The notes under the pieces are model-generated. The model worked only from the letters and a program-made list of their open reading frames with translations. It ran no database searches and had not been told where the DNA came from. Shown one piece after another: positions 1 to 9,086 of a stretch of 11,941 nucleotides of DNA. This stretch comes from Acidobacteriaceae bacterium (GTDB lineage Bacteria; Acidobacteriota; Terriglobia; Terriglobales; Acidobacteriaceae), in assembly GCA_003140705.1 (NCBI GenBank), contig PLKU01000272.1, forward strand, positions 1 to 11,941, written 5' to 3'. Each line of letters starts with the position of its first letter. The first letter of the stretch is position 1. A program made the position numbers and the translations under genes.

Positions 1-1177
1 GGTACTCCTCCACGTAGCCGTACCCGCCCATCGTTGCCACCAGTTCGTCACTGACCAGGCTCAACATCTCTGAACCGTAAACCTTTAGAACCGAGCACTC
101 GACGGCATACTCTTCAATGCGTTTCTGCGTCTCGCGCGCAGAACCTGCCTCTGCGGGCTCAATCCGAGCAAGTGCAGCATCGATCATGCCCACCGTTCGA
201 TAGGCCATGCTCTCTGCCGCGTATAGTCGCGTTGCCGAGGCGGAAATCTTCCGCTGGATCAGTCCAAACTCCGCGATCGGCTTGCCAAAAGCCACACGCT
301 CTTTGGAATAGCGAATCATGTGCGCCAGCGCGTGCCGCGCGCCGCCAATGCAGGCAACGCCCAGCTTGAAGCGGCCGACATTCAAGACGTTGAAGGCGAT
401 GTGGTGGCCCTTGCCAACCTCTCCCAGCAAGTTCCCAGATGGAACCTTGCACCCATCCAATACCAGCGGGCAGGTGCTGGATCCTCGAATTCCCAGCTTA
501 TGCTCCTCCGCGCCCACGGTCAGCCCCGGCGTGTCCCTCTCGATCAGAAATGCAGAGAATTTTTCTCCATCAATCTTGGCGAACACCGTGTACAACCCGG
601 CGATTCCGCAGTTGGTTATCCACATCTTCTCGCCGTTCAGCGTATAGTGGGCGCCGTCTTCCGAGAGGGTCGCGCGTGTGCGAATATTCATCGCATCAGA
701 GCCCGAACTCGCTTCAGACAGCCCATATGCCCCGAGCCACTCCCCGCTCGCCAGCTTTGGCAAGTAACGTTGTTTCTGCTCCTCGGTTCCGTACCAGACC
801 AGTGGCAGCGCCGCAATGCCGATGTGAGCCCCGAATGCCGTTGAAAAACTCGCCAGCACAGACAAGTGATCGGTAATGAGCGTGGAAGTCGTCTTGTCTC
901 CGCCCAGACCGCCATACTCCTCCGGGATATCCACCGAAGCAAACCCCAACTCGGCCGCCTTGCGCATCAGCCCCGCCATCACGCCGGGCTCTTTGGCCTC
1001 GATTGCCGTGGCGGCAGGCAAAATCTCCTCACGGGCGAATTGGATCGCGGTCGTCGCAATCTGACGCTGCTCCTCGTTCAGATCCTCCGGCGTAAAGATC
1101 TCAGAGGGCGACCGAGATTCAAGCAGAAAACTGCCGCCCGCGGCGGCAACAACGGGAGAAGCAACAGAAGTAGACAT
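1..1177 (-). CDS. Acyl-CoA dehydrogenase (FadE/VLCAD-like), 3' end outside window
   Basis: This flavoprotein would catalyse alpha,beta-dehydrogenation of acyl-CoA, the first step of fatty-acid beta-oxidation, passing electrons to an electron-transfer flavoprotein. The 392 visible residues cover the N-terminal helical domain, the middle beta domain and part of the C-terminal helical domain. Visible family motifs are YGLSEASSGSD (151-161, in the flavin/substrate region), MWITN (185-189), LGIRGS (228-233), RVAFGKPI (294-301) and GGYGYVEEY (384-392). The catalytic glutamate expected in the later EGTN motif lies beyond the window, so activity cannot be judged. The ATG at 1177 is preceded by GGAGGAGG at good spacing. 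The roughly 30-residue leader before the conserved domain suggests the long FadE or very-long-chain type, but chain-length specificity is not readable. It is transcribed divergently from the glycosyltransferase gene. Confidence 0.93.
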   Translation of the reverse strand, partial: MSTSVASPVVAAAGGSFLLESRSPSEIFTPEDLNEEQRQIATTAIQFAREEILPAATAIEAKEPGVMAGLMRKAAELGFASVDIPEEYGGLGGDKTTSTLITDHLSVLASFSTAFGAHIGIAALPLVWYGTEEQKQRYLPKLASGEWLGAYGLSEASSGSDAMNIRTRATLSEDGAHYTLNGEKMWITNCGIAGLYTVFAKIDGEKFSAFLIERDTPGLTVGAEEHKLGIRGSSTCPLVLDGCKVPSGNLLGEVGKGHHIAFNVLNVGRFKLGVACIGGARHALAHMIRYSKERVAFGKPIAEFGLIQRKISASATRLYAAESMAYRTVGMIDAALARIEPAEAGSARETQKRIEEYAVECSVLKVYGSEMLSLVSDELVATMGGYGYVEEY

Positions 1178-1205
1178 GAAGAATCAACCTCCTCCGGCAA
1201 TGCCA

Positions 1206-1235
1206 ACGTTACGCCAGAGCCCGATGTGACGGCAA
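1206..1235 (-). promoter_or_regulatory. Possible promoter of the acyl-CoA dehydrogenase gene
   Basis: On the minus strand TTGCCG (1235-1230) is followed after 18 bases by TAACGT (1211-1206), a weak match to a housekeeping -35/-10 pair 29 bases upstream of the start codon. The rest of the 271-base divergent region (1178-1448) shows no strong operator palindrome apart from a short CCCGA/TCGGG hairpin at 1366-1379. Confidence 0.25.
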
Positions 1236-1278
1236 CTTAACAGCAGCCGCGCGCCCACACCACCAGCCCCACGTCGCA

Positions 1279-1284
1279 TACAAT
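1279..1284 (+). promoter_or_regulatory. Putative -10 box upstream of the glycosyltransferase gene
   Basis: TACAAT is a good match to the sigma-70 -10 consensus and resembles the GC-TACAAT context seen before guaB at 3063-3068. No convincing -35 hexamer is visible 16-18 bases upstream. If used, the leader before the ATG at 1449 would be about 155 bases long. Confidence 0.3.
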
Positions 1285-1448
1285 GGAGGTTATCCCGTTG
1301 GTGGAGGTTCGCCCTGTTCGCCGCGCTTGAAACCCTTCTGAAACCCGCCGCCAGCCTGGTTCAGACCCGAATTCTCGGGCTGCCGCTGCGGATTGGTGCG
1401 CATCTCGCCTTTGCACCTCAGAATGGCCTGCGCCACTACCTGAAGGCG

Positions 1449-3014
1449 ATGCAAGCTACTGATCAAACCTTCAAGCACCTCTACCACTGGAACCTTTTTG
1501 ACGCGACGCTGCTCCTGCCCTACTTCGCCGTCATGATTGTACTGGCCATCTACGGCGTTCACCGTTACACGATGGTCTACCTGTATTACAAGTACAAGAA
1601 AAACTACAACCCCGACCCGCCGCGCCACTTCGAAGAACTACCCAGCATCACAGTCCAATTGCCCATCTTCAACGAACAGTTTGTCATCGACCGCCTGATC
1701 GAGGCGATCTGCGCCATGGAGTATCCGCGCGAAAAGCTGGAGATCCAGGTGCTGGACGATTCAACCGACGAAACCTGTGAGGTGGCTGCCGGCATTGTTG
1801 CCCGCTACGCAGCCCTGGGAAATCCCATCGTCTACATCCATCGGACAAATCGCCATGGCTACAAGGCAGGAGCACTGGATGCGGGCCTCAAGGTAGCCAA
1901 GGGCGAGTACGTCGCCATCTTCGACGCCGACTTCGTGCCCCCGACCGACTGGCTCATGAAGGTGATTCACCACTTTGCCGAGCCGGAGATCGGCATGGTG
2001 CAAACGCGCTGGACCCATCTAAATCGCGACTACAGTATGTTGACCCAGATTGAGGCCATTCTGCTCGATGGCCACTTTGTGCTGGAGCACGGCGCCCGTG
2101 TCCGCTCCGGGGACTTTTTCAACTTCAACGGTACCGCCGGTATGTGGCGCATCCAGGCCATCTCCGACGGCGGAGGCTGGCAGCACGACACGCTCACTGA
2201 AGACACCGATCTGAGTTATCGATCGCAAATGGCCGGTTGGAAGTTCAAGTATCTCCCGGAAGTTGAGTGCCCTTCCGAGCTGCCCATTGAAATGACCGCC
2301 TTCAAGACCCAGCAGGCACGTTGGGCCAAAGGGCTTATCCAGACCAGCATCAAAGTGCTGCCCGTGATGTTCAAGTCGAAGGTGCCGCGGCGCATCAAAG
2401 TCGAGGCCGTTTACCATCTCACCGCCAACCTCAGCTACCCACTCATGGTTGTCATGTCCGCTCTGCTGCTGCCGGCCATGATTTGCCGCTTTTATCAGGG
2501 CTGGTTCCAGATGCTGCTCATCGATTTCCCGCTGTTCACGGCCTCTACCTTCTCCATCGCCGTGTTTTATTTAATGAGCGAGCGTGAACTCTTCCCCAAA
2601 ACCTGGATGAAGACCTTCCTCTATCTGCCCTTCCTGATGGCCCTGGGCATCGGCCTGACGGTCACCAATACCAAGGCGGTGATGGAGGCCCTGTTCGGAA
2701 TTAAGAGCGCCTTTGTCCGCACGCCCAAGTACCGCGTAGCCAAAAAGGGCGAGAAGTCTCAAGCCGCCAAATATCGCAAGCGTCTGGTCCTGGCGCCTTG
2801 GATCGAGTTGCTGCTTGGCACCTATTTCTTTCTGGCGATTCTGTACACCTTTTCGAATCACAACTATTTCACTGCGCCATTCCTCATCCTGTTTGTTATT
2901 GGCTACTGGTACACCGGTCTGATGAGCCTGCTGCAAGGCCGATTCGAGCGCTGGCGCACCGGCGGCGCGGACACCGACGAATCCAGCCCCAAGCCGTTCC
3001 CCGTCGGGGTGTAG
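1449..3014 (+). CDS. Membrane glycosyltransferase family 2, cellulose-synthase-like
   Basis: A 521-residue inner-membrane processive GT2 enzyme that should polymerise a sugar from a nucleotide-sugar donor on the cytosolic face. The processive signature is complete: VQLPIFNE (69-76), DDSTD (103-107), DAD (159-161), TED (250-252) and Q288-x-x-R291-W292. One membrane helix precedes the catalytic domain (about 18-39) and about five follow it (322-345, 358-376, 389-411, 453-469, 473-494). The protein resembles the CESA_CaSu_A2 and plant mannan-synthase (CslA) branch more than classical BcsA: no PilZ domain is seen, and no bcsB, bcsZ or bcsC neighbour is present. The sugar and the polymer are therefore unknown; glucan or mannan would be guesses. 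The ATG at 1449 matches the expected N-terminus, but its ribosome site (GAAGG only 2 bases away) is poor, and the frame stays open upstream to 1230. GuaB lies 116 bases downstream on the same strand. Confidence 0.88.
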   Translation: MQATDQTFKHLYHWNLFDATLLLPYFAVMIVLAIYGVHRYTMVYLYYKYKKNYNPDPPRHFEELPSITVQLPIFNEQFVIDRLIEAICAMEYPREKLEIQVLDDSTDETCEVAAGIVARYAALGNPIVYIHRTNRHGYKAGALDAGLKVAKGEYVAIFDADFVPPTDWLMKVIHHFAEPEIGMVQTRWTHLNRDYSMLTQIEAILLDGHFVLEHGARVRSGDFFNFNGTAGMWRIQAISDGGGWQHDTLTEDTDLSYRSQMAGWKFKYLPEVECPSELPIEMTAFKTQQARWAKGLIQTSIKVLPVMFKSKVPRRIKVEAVYHLTANLSYPLMVVMSALLLPAMICRFYQGWFQMLLIDFPLFTASTFSIAVFYLMSERELFPKTWMKTFLYLPFLMALGIGLTVTNTKAVMEALFGIKSAFVRTPKYRVAKKGEKSQAAKYRKRLVLAPWIELLLGTYFFLAILYTFSNHNYFTAPFLILFVIGYWYTGLMSLLQGRFERWRTGGADTDESSPKPFPVGV

Positions 3015-3039
3015 GCAACTCCCGAGGTTTGCCCCTCAA

Positions 3040-3068
3040 TGAGCATTTGTTGCCGCCTCCGCTACAAT
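3040..3068 (+). promoter_or_regulatory. Putative guaB promoter
   Basis: TACAAT at 3063-3068 is a good -10 box. TGAGCA at 3040-3045, 17 bases upstream, is only a half match to TTGACA. Transcription would start near 3075, almost exactly at the base of the leader hairpin at 3078-3120, which would leave guaB with a leader of about 55 bases. Confidence 0.4.
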
Positions 3069-3070
3069 AG

Positions 3071-5141
<2,071 letters not shown>

Positions 5142-5166
5142 CACTTCGTCAATGGTCACCAAAACG

Positions 5167-5202
5167 AATACGGGCGCATCCCGCAAAGGATGCGCCCGTA
5201 TT
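5167..5202. terminator. Strong intrinsic terminator between convergent genes
   Basis: A perfect 15-bp inverted repeat (5167-5181 with 5188-5202; arm AATACGGGCGCATCC) has a 6-base loop, CGCAAA. On the minus strand the stem is followed by CGTTTTGG, a modest U-tract, so it best terminates the long operon ending with rplQ. On the plus strand it follows the VanZ-like gene by 25 bases and probably works in both directions. Confidence 0.9.
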
Positions 5203-5245
5203 GATTCGACTTGCAAAGTTGAAGAACCGCCGAAACCAATCCGCT

Positions 5246-5719
5246 CTACGCGGCTTTCTCGCCGGGCTCTTCCTTCTTCGACTCTTCCAGCTGCTTCTCC
5301 AGTTCGGCGCGCTTCTTGGCCTTCACTTCGTCGCGCTTCTGGCGCTTGGCGTCCAACTGCTTTTCGGCGCCCAGCAGTTCGATGAAGGCCTTTTCGGCCC
5401 CGTCGCCCTTCTGGAATCCGGTTCGGACGATGCGCAGATACCCGCCCTGGCGATCACCGTAGCGTGGGGCAACGGTGTCGAAGAGCCGTTCAACTGATGC
5501 ATCGGTCATGAGAAAGCTGAGGGCCTGACGGCGCGAGTGGAGATCGCCCTTCTTGCCCAGGGTAATCATCTGCTCAACCAACGGGCGAACCGCCTTGGCC
5601 TTGGCCACGGTGGTTTCCACGCGGTCTTCTATGATGACGGACGTGACCAGGTTGCGCAACAGCGCGCGACGGTGGCTGGTATTGCGTCCGAGCTTGAATC
5701 CTGCATTGCGATGGCGCAT
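5246..5719 (-). CDS. rplQ: 50S ribosomal protein L17
   Basis: Large-subunit protein near the polypeptide exit tunnel. The N-terminal core [20 protein letters not shown] is the L17 signature and the fold runs to about residue 118. At 157 residues it is longer than the roughly 127-residue E. coli protein. The surplus is a C-terminal tail (119-157) of alternating Lys, Arg and Glu that looks like a charged single helix. It is the last gene of the operon, 104 bases before the convergent VanZ-like gene. The start at 5719 has a weak AGAGAG ribosome site. The leader between rpoA and rplQ contains a heptamer inverted-repeat element ending 23 bases before the start codon. Confidence 0.97.
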   Translation of the reverse strand: MRHRNAGFKLGRNTSHRRALLRNLVTSVIIEDRVETTVAKAKAVRPLVEQMITLGKKGDLHSRRQALSFLMTDASVERLFDTVAPRYGDRQGGYLRIVRTGFQKGDGAEKAFIELLGAEKQLDAKRQKRDEVKAKKRAELEKQLEESKKEEPGEKAA

Positions 5720-5742
5720 GATGCAACTCTCTTTCGATTTTG

Positions 5743-5834
5743 GCTCCTAGCTTCTAGCTCTTGGCTTCTCGCTGTTCAGTCCCGGCACAACTCGGCAGGG
5801 CAACGCTGGAAGCTAGCGGCTAGAAGCCAGTAGC
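5743..5834 (-). repeat. Heptamer inverted-repeat element A (rpoA-rplQ gap)
   Basis: Left arm 5743-5777 has five 7-base units of the type GCTTCTA (e.g. GCTCCTA 5743-5749, GCTTCTA 5750-5756). After a 29-base spacer, right arm 5807-5834 has four units in inverted form (e.g. TGGAAGC 5807-5813, TAGAAGC 5821-5827). The best register of the arms gives about 20 complementary positions of 28, the centre matching best. In the mRNA the element starts 5 bases after the rpoA stop codon. Confidence 0.85.
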
Positions 5835-5839
5835 TGGCA

Positions 5840-6934
5840 TTAAAAGTTCTCGGTCTCAGTCGGCAACTGAAGATCCACCGAATCCAATGGCTCGTCTTCG
5901 TCGTCGTAGTGGCTATAGCTGGCGGCCAGTGCGGCGGCAGGCGGGATGCTCGTCGGGCCGGGAACCGCGTTGCCGTGCTCGTCAATCTTCATGCCCAGTG
6001 AGAGACCCATCTGCGCAAGAATTTCCTTGATCTCGTTCAGACTCTTGCGTCCAAAGTTCTTGGTCTTCAGCATCTCAGCTTCGGTCTTCTGTACCAGTTC
6101 ACCGATCGACTGAATGTTGGCGTTCTTCAGGCAGTTGTAGCTGCGAACAGACAACTCCAGCTCTTCCACCGAGCGATTGAGGTTGTCGTTGCGCAACAGC
6201 GTGCGGCCTTCTTCGCCACGTGCCTCAGCCTCGATTTCCTCCTCGAAGTTGATGAAGATGTTCATGTGATCCTTCAGCAGCTTGGCGGCGAGGCCAACAG
6301 CGTCGGCGGGCAGAACGGCCCCGTTGGTCCACACTTCAAGCGTCAGCTTGTCGTAGTCAGTGATCTGGCCAAGACGGGCGGCCTCCACAACATAATTGAC
6401 GCGGCGAACCGGCGAGTGAACGGAATCGACGGGAATAAAGCCAAGCCCCAGATCGGCGTCGAAATTCTTGTCGGCGGAGATGTAACCGCGCCCACGCTTC
6501 AGGCGCATCTCCATGTCCAGTTTGCCGCCTTCTGACAGGGTGGCCAGATAAATGTTCTTGTCCAGAATTTCCACGTCGCCGTCGGCTTCAATCATGCCTG
6601 AGGTGACGACGCCGGGTCGGTCGGCACGCAAATACAGTGCCTTGGGACCTTCGCCTGCGAGCTTGAATGGGACCTGCTTCAGGTTCAGGATGATGTCTGT
6701 CGCATCCTCAACCACGCCGGTGATGGACTGGAACTCGTGAAGCACGCCTTCGATGCGAATCGCGGTGACCGCGGCGCCCTCGATGGAGCTGAGCAGGGTG
6801 CGGCGCAATGCGTTGCCGATTGTGGTGCCGAAGCCGCGCTCAAAGGGTTGGGCGCTGAACTTCCCGAATACATCGCTGAGCGTCTCGGCATCAACTGCCA
6901 GGCGCTTAGGCTTCTGAAATCCTCTCCAAAGCAT
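5840..6934 (-). CDS. rpoA: DNA-directed RNA polymerase alpha subunit
   Basis: Alpha scaffolds RNA polymerase assembly as a dimer and contacts UP elements and activators. With the start chosen at 6934 the protein has 364 residues, beginning [11 protein letters not shown]. The assembly domain includes [15 protein letters not shown] (about 31-45) and EGVLHEF. The C-terminal domain (about 250-320) carries R264 in [12 protein letters not shown], the counterpart of E. coli R265 for DNA binding, and the helix-hairpin-helix stretch [11 protein letters not shown] (293-303). A further tail of about 40 residues, Pro/Ala-rich then acidic (DDEDEP), extends beyond the usual 329. The upstream in-frame ATG at 6961 would add nine residues, but it lacks a ribosome site, whereas GGGAAAAGAGA precedes 6934. 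Heptamer elements lie on both sides. Confidence 0.97.
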   Translation of the reverse strand: MLWRGFQKPKRLAVDAETLSDVFGKFSAQPFERGFGTTIGNALRRTLLSSIEGAAVTAIRIEGVLHEFQSITGVVEDATDIILNLKQVPFKLAGEGPKALYLRADRPGVVTSGMIEADGDVEILDKNIYLATLSEGGKLDMEMRLKRGRGYISADKNFDADLGLGFIPVDSVHSPVRRVNYVVEAARLGQITDYDKLTLEVWTNGAVLPADAVGLAAKLLKDHMNIFINFEEEIEAEARGEEGRTLLRNDNLNRSVEELELSVRSYNCLKNANIQSIGELVQKTEAEMLKTKNFGRKSLNEIKEILAQMGLSLGMKIDEHGNAVPGPTSIPPAAALAASYSHYDDEDEPLDSVDLQLPTETENF

Positions 6935-7018
6935 ATCGTTGTCTCTTTTCCCGCGCGGCATGTACGTCGCGATGCATTTTGCGGCGGCCGCGCAAGTTCT
7001 CCTTCGTTTTGGAATGCA

Positions 7019-7121
7019 GCTTCTAGCCGCTAGCTTCTAGCTCCAAGCTCTTTCCCTCAAGGAACCGACGTGATCGGCCATGCATGGAAAGGTTGGAAGC
7101 TAGAGGCTAGAAGCCAGCAGC
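7019..7121 (-). repeat. Heptamer inverted-repeat element B (rpsD-rpoA gap)
   Basis: Left arm 7019-7053 has five units (GCTTCTA 7019-7025, GCCGCTA 7026-7032, GCTTCTA 7033-7039 and two degenerate ones). The spacer is 40 bases. Right arm 7094-7121 has four inverted units (TGGAAGC, TAGAGGC, TAGAAGC, CAGCAGC in order). Left units 1-3 pair with the right arm at 19 of 21 positions, the best stem of the three elements. The right arm differs from that of element A at only 2 of 28 positions. In the mRNA the element starts 7 bases after the rpsD stop. The rest of the 194-base gap (6935-7018) holds only a GC-rich TTGCG/CGCAA hairpin at 6979-6995. Confidence 0.88.
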
Positions 7122-7128
7122 TGTGCTG

Positions 7129-7758
7129 CTACTTCGAGTACAGTTCGACGATCAGCTGTTCGTTGATCGGCAGGTTGATGTCCTTGCGCTTGGGCAAAGC
7201 GAGCACCCGGCCAGTGAGTGTTTCAAAGTTCATCTCAAGCCACGTGGGCAAGGGGCTTTGCGCTGCGTTCTGCGCTCCCTGTTCCACAATCAAGAGCTTC
7301 TTCGCGCTCTCGCGGATGGCGATTTCGTCGCCCGCATTCACCTGGTAGGAAGGAATGTTTACCTTCCGCCCGTTGACGGATACGTGGCCGTGACGCACCA
7401 CCTGCCGAGCCTGACGGCGCGAGATAGCAAAGCCCAAACGAAACGCCACGTTGTCCAGACGCCGCTCGAGCTGCTGGATGAGCAATTCGCCGGTGACGCC
7501 GGAAGCGCGATTGGCCTTCTCGTAGTACTCGCGGAACTGGCCTTCGAGGGTGAAGTACATGCGCTTGGCTTTCTGCTTTTCATGCAGTTGCAGGCCGTAA
7601 CCCACGATCTTGGCCTTGCGATCCTTGCCGTGCATGCCGGGGGGGAAGTTGCGCTTCTCCAGCGGGCAGCGGTCGGAGGTACATTTGGTGCCCTTCAAAA
7701 AGAGCTTGGTGCCTTCGCGACGGCAAAGGCGGCAGACTGCTCCGGTATAACGTGCCAT
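7129..7758 (-). CDS. rpsD: 30S ribosomal protein S4
   Basis: Primary 16S rRNA-binding protein that nucleates assembly of the small-subunit body. Its 209 residues match the usual length. The N-terminal domain carries a complete zinc site C9-x2-C12-x13-C26-x4-C31, the 'C-plus' form. The S4 RNA-binding domain follows at about 98-160 ([20 protein letters not shown], then [10 protein letters not shown]). The C-terminal [20 protein letters not shown] is typical. The ATG at 7758 has AGGAG five bases upstream. In several bacteria S4 also represses its own operon by binding the leader of rpsM; whether that occurs here is unknown. It lies between rpsK and rpoA, separated from both by heptamer elements. 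Confidence 0.98.
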   Translation of the reverse strand: MARYTGAVCRLCRREGTKLFLKGTKCTSDRCPLEKRNFPPGMHGKDRKAKIVGYGLQLHEKQKAKRMYFTLEGQFREYYEKANRASGVTGELLIQQLERRLDNVAFRLGFAISRRQARQVVRHGHVSVNGRKVNIPSYQVNAGDEIAIRESAKKLLIVEQGAQNAAQSPLPTWLEMNFETLTGRVLALPKRKDINLPINEQLIVELYSK

Positions 7759-7827
7759 TTCTTCTCCTGACTTCGGATGACGGCCGGTTTACGTGTCCGG
7801 AGGACACTTCCTCCCGGCCCTTGTTGA

Positions 7828-7933
7828 ACTTTTAGCTGATAGCTTTTAGCTCCGAGCTTCCTCTTGCTTCCATCGGAAAACCACACAGATACAACCAGTG
7901 GCATGATGGAGCTAGAAGCTAGAGGCTAATAGC
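7828..7933 (-). repeat. Heptamer inverted-repeat element C (rpsK-rpsD gap)
   Basis: Left arm 7828-7862 has five units, the most diverged (ACTTTTA 7828-7834, GCTGATA 7835-7841, GCTTTTA 7842-7848, then GCTCCGA and GCTTCCT). The spacer is 43 bases. Right arm 7906-7933 has four inverted units (ATGGAGC, TAGAAGC, TAGAGGC, TAATAGC in order). About 20 of 28 positions are complementary in the best register. In the mRNA the element starts 6 bases after the rpsK stop. Between the left arm and rpsD only the rpsD ribosome site is recognisable. Confidence 0.82.
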
Positions 7934-7939
7934 TGCCTC

Positions 7940-8374
7940 TTAGACCCTTCTCCGCTTCGGTGGACGGCAGCCGTTGTGCGGGACTGGCGTTACGTCGCGG
8001 ATCGAGCGCACTTCAACCCCGGCAGCAGCTAGGGCGCGAATTGCCGACTCGCGGCCCGAACCCGGACCGGAGACGCGGACTTCTACCGCGCGCAGACCGT
8101 GATCGCGCGCCATGCTAGCGGCGTTGGATGCAGCCTGCTGCGCCGCGAAGGGCGTACCCTTGCGCGAACCGCGAAAGCCCAGCGATCCTGAGCTCTTCCA
8201 ACTGAGCGTGTTGCCCACCTGGTCGGTGATGGTGACAATTGTGTTGTTGAACGTAGCCTGGACGTAAGCAATGCCAAACGGAACGTTCTTGCGTTCGCGC
8301 TTCTTGAACTTCTTGTTCTTTGAAGCCTTGCCTGCGCCAGTCTTGCCGGCACCCGCCTTCTCTGGTTTCGCCAT
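7940..8374 (-). CDS. rpsK: 30S ribosomal protein S11
   Basis: Small-subunit platform protein lining the mRNA exit channel near the Shine-Dalgarno helix. The core from about residue 30 matches S11 throughout: [46 protein letters not shown] and the C-terminus [18 protein letters not shown]. The protein has 144 residues against 129 in E. coli, the excess being an N-terminal Lys/Ala/Gly-rich segment (1-29). Its ATG shares a base with the rpsM stop (TAATG), so translation is coupled to S13, its usual operon partner. Confidence 0.98.
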   Translation of the reverse strand: MAKPEKAGAGKTGAGKASKNKKFKKRERKNVPFGIAYVQATFNNTIVTITDQVGNTLSWKSSGSLGFRGSRKGTPFAAQQAASNAASMARDHGLRAVEVRVSGPGSGRESAIRALAAAGVEVRSIRDVTPVPHNGCRPPKRRRV

Positions 8375-8760
8375 TAGGTTTTACCCGTCGCTTTCTTCTT
8401 GCCGGCAACTGTGCCCTTGCGCGGGCCTTTGCGAGTGCGGGCGTTGGTATGCGTGCGCTGACCGCGGACGGGCAGCGACCGACGATGACGGCTACCGCGA
8501 TAACTCTGGATGTCGATGAGACGCTTAATGTGCATTTGGACGTCCTTGCGCAGGTCGCCCTCAACATTTCCCTCGTCCTCAATCACCACACGGATGCGGT
8601 TGACCTCGTCCTCGCCCAGGTCCTGGATTTTCTTGAAGGGATCGACATTCGCCTTCTCCAGAATCTTGAGCGCACGAGGATCACCGATGCCGAAAATGTA
8701 CGTAAGCGCGATCCGAGCCTGCTTGTTGCGGGGCAGATCTACGCCAGCAATTCGTGCCAT
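8374..8760 (-). CDS. rpsM: 30S ribosomal protein S13
   Basis: Head protein of the small subunit that contacts the P-site tRNA and bridges to the large subunit. The 128 residues begin with the hallmark [14 protein letters not shown] and contain the helix-hairpin-helix stretch [11 protein letters not shown] and the basic [16 protein letters not shown] motif, ending in a Lys-rich tail. The start at 8760 has AAGGAAA six bases upstream. It is the first gene of the alpha-operon part (S13, S11, S4, alpha, L17). It follows rpmJ after a 161-base gap that may hold a regulatory leader. Confidence 0.98.
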   Translation of the reverse strand: MARIAGVDLPRNKQARIALTYIFGIGDPRALKILEKANVDPFKKIQDLGEDEVNRIRVVIEDEGNVEGDLRKDVQMHIKRLIDIQSYRGSRHRRSLPVRGQRTHTNARTRKGPRKGTVAGKKKATGKT

Positions 8761-8792
8761 TCGATTTCCTTTGCCGCTTCAGTTGTGTGCCC

Positions 8793-8806
8793 CCGGCCTC
8801 AGCCGG
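8793..8806 (-). promoter_or_regulatory. Small hairpin in the rpsM leader
   Basis: CCGGC (8793-8797) pairs with GCCGG (8802-8806) around a 4-base loop, about 30 bases upstream of the rpsM start. The rest of the gap 8761-8921 contains further short inverted repeats (AGCCT/AGGCT near 8851-8866 and GCCAGG 8909-8914 with CCTGGC 8927-8932 spanning the rpmJ stop) and one isolated GCTTCTA at 8821-8827. A ribosomal-protein autoregulatory leader is possible but no known fold was recognised. Confidence 0.3.
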
Positions 8807-8921
8807 TTCGCACGGGTTATGCTTCTACGCCTCCAGGGGTTCATCGCAAGCCTTGACTCAGGCTAACTAGCCCCTTGCCGATTTGGCAGGTGGAGGGTTC
8901 CGCGTTTAGCCAGGCTGTTTG

Positions 8922-9035
8922 CTAGCCCTGGCGCTGCTTGTGCTTTGCGTTTTCGCAGATCACCCGAACCACCCCTCGGCGGGTGATGACCTTGCACTTC
9001 ACGCAAATCTTCTTTACCGATGCCCTGACCTTCAT
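8922..9035 (-). CDS. rpmJ: 50S ribosomal protein L36
   Basis: A 37-residue large-subunit protein too short for many gene finders. The translation starts [16 protein letters not shown] and ends [12 protein letters not shown]. It has the complete zinc ribbon C11-x2-C14-x12-C27-x4-H32, so it is the zinc-binding form. The ATG at 9035 follows a purine-rich GGAAGGAAGGG ribosome site, and the stop is TAG at 8922-8924. It sits 51 bases after infA, the usual position for rpmJ. Length and motif match the family exactly. Confidence 0.97.
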   Translation of the reverse strand: MKVRASVKKICVKCKVITRRGVVRVICENAKHKQRQG

Positions 9036-9086
9036 TCGTGACGCCCTTCCTTCCGCACATCAAATGTTTGCGCGGGTGTTAAAAAC

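Noticed and set aside
1283..1330. 15-codon ORF starting in the TACAAT box upstream of the glycosyltransferase
   Set aside because: It has no ribosome site, lies on the putative promoter and is not in the glycosyltransferase frame.
3014..3033. Terminator after the glycosyltransferase gene
   Set aside because: GGCAA/TTGCC with an inner CTC/GAG is a weak stem and has no T-run.
6906..6977. 23-codon minus-strand ORF overlapping the rpoA start
   Set aside because: GGAG at 7002-6999 is 21 bases from its ATG and only 3 from an alternative TTG; the ORF has no recognisable features and is better explained as chance.
7123..7770. Long plus-strand ORF opposite rpsD (and similar ones opposite rpsK, map, adk and guaB)
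   Set aside because: They mirror highly conserved genes with strong family matches; length is a by-product of GC-rich codon use.
5743..7933. CRISPR array or insertion-sequence remnant as explanation of the heptamer elements
   Set aside because: Units of 7 bases without spacers are too short for CRISPR repeats, no cas genes occur, and there is no transposase or obvious target-site duplication. A non-autonomous palindromic element remains possible.
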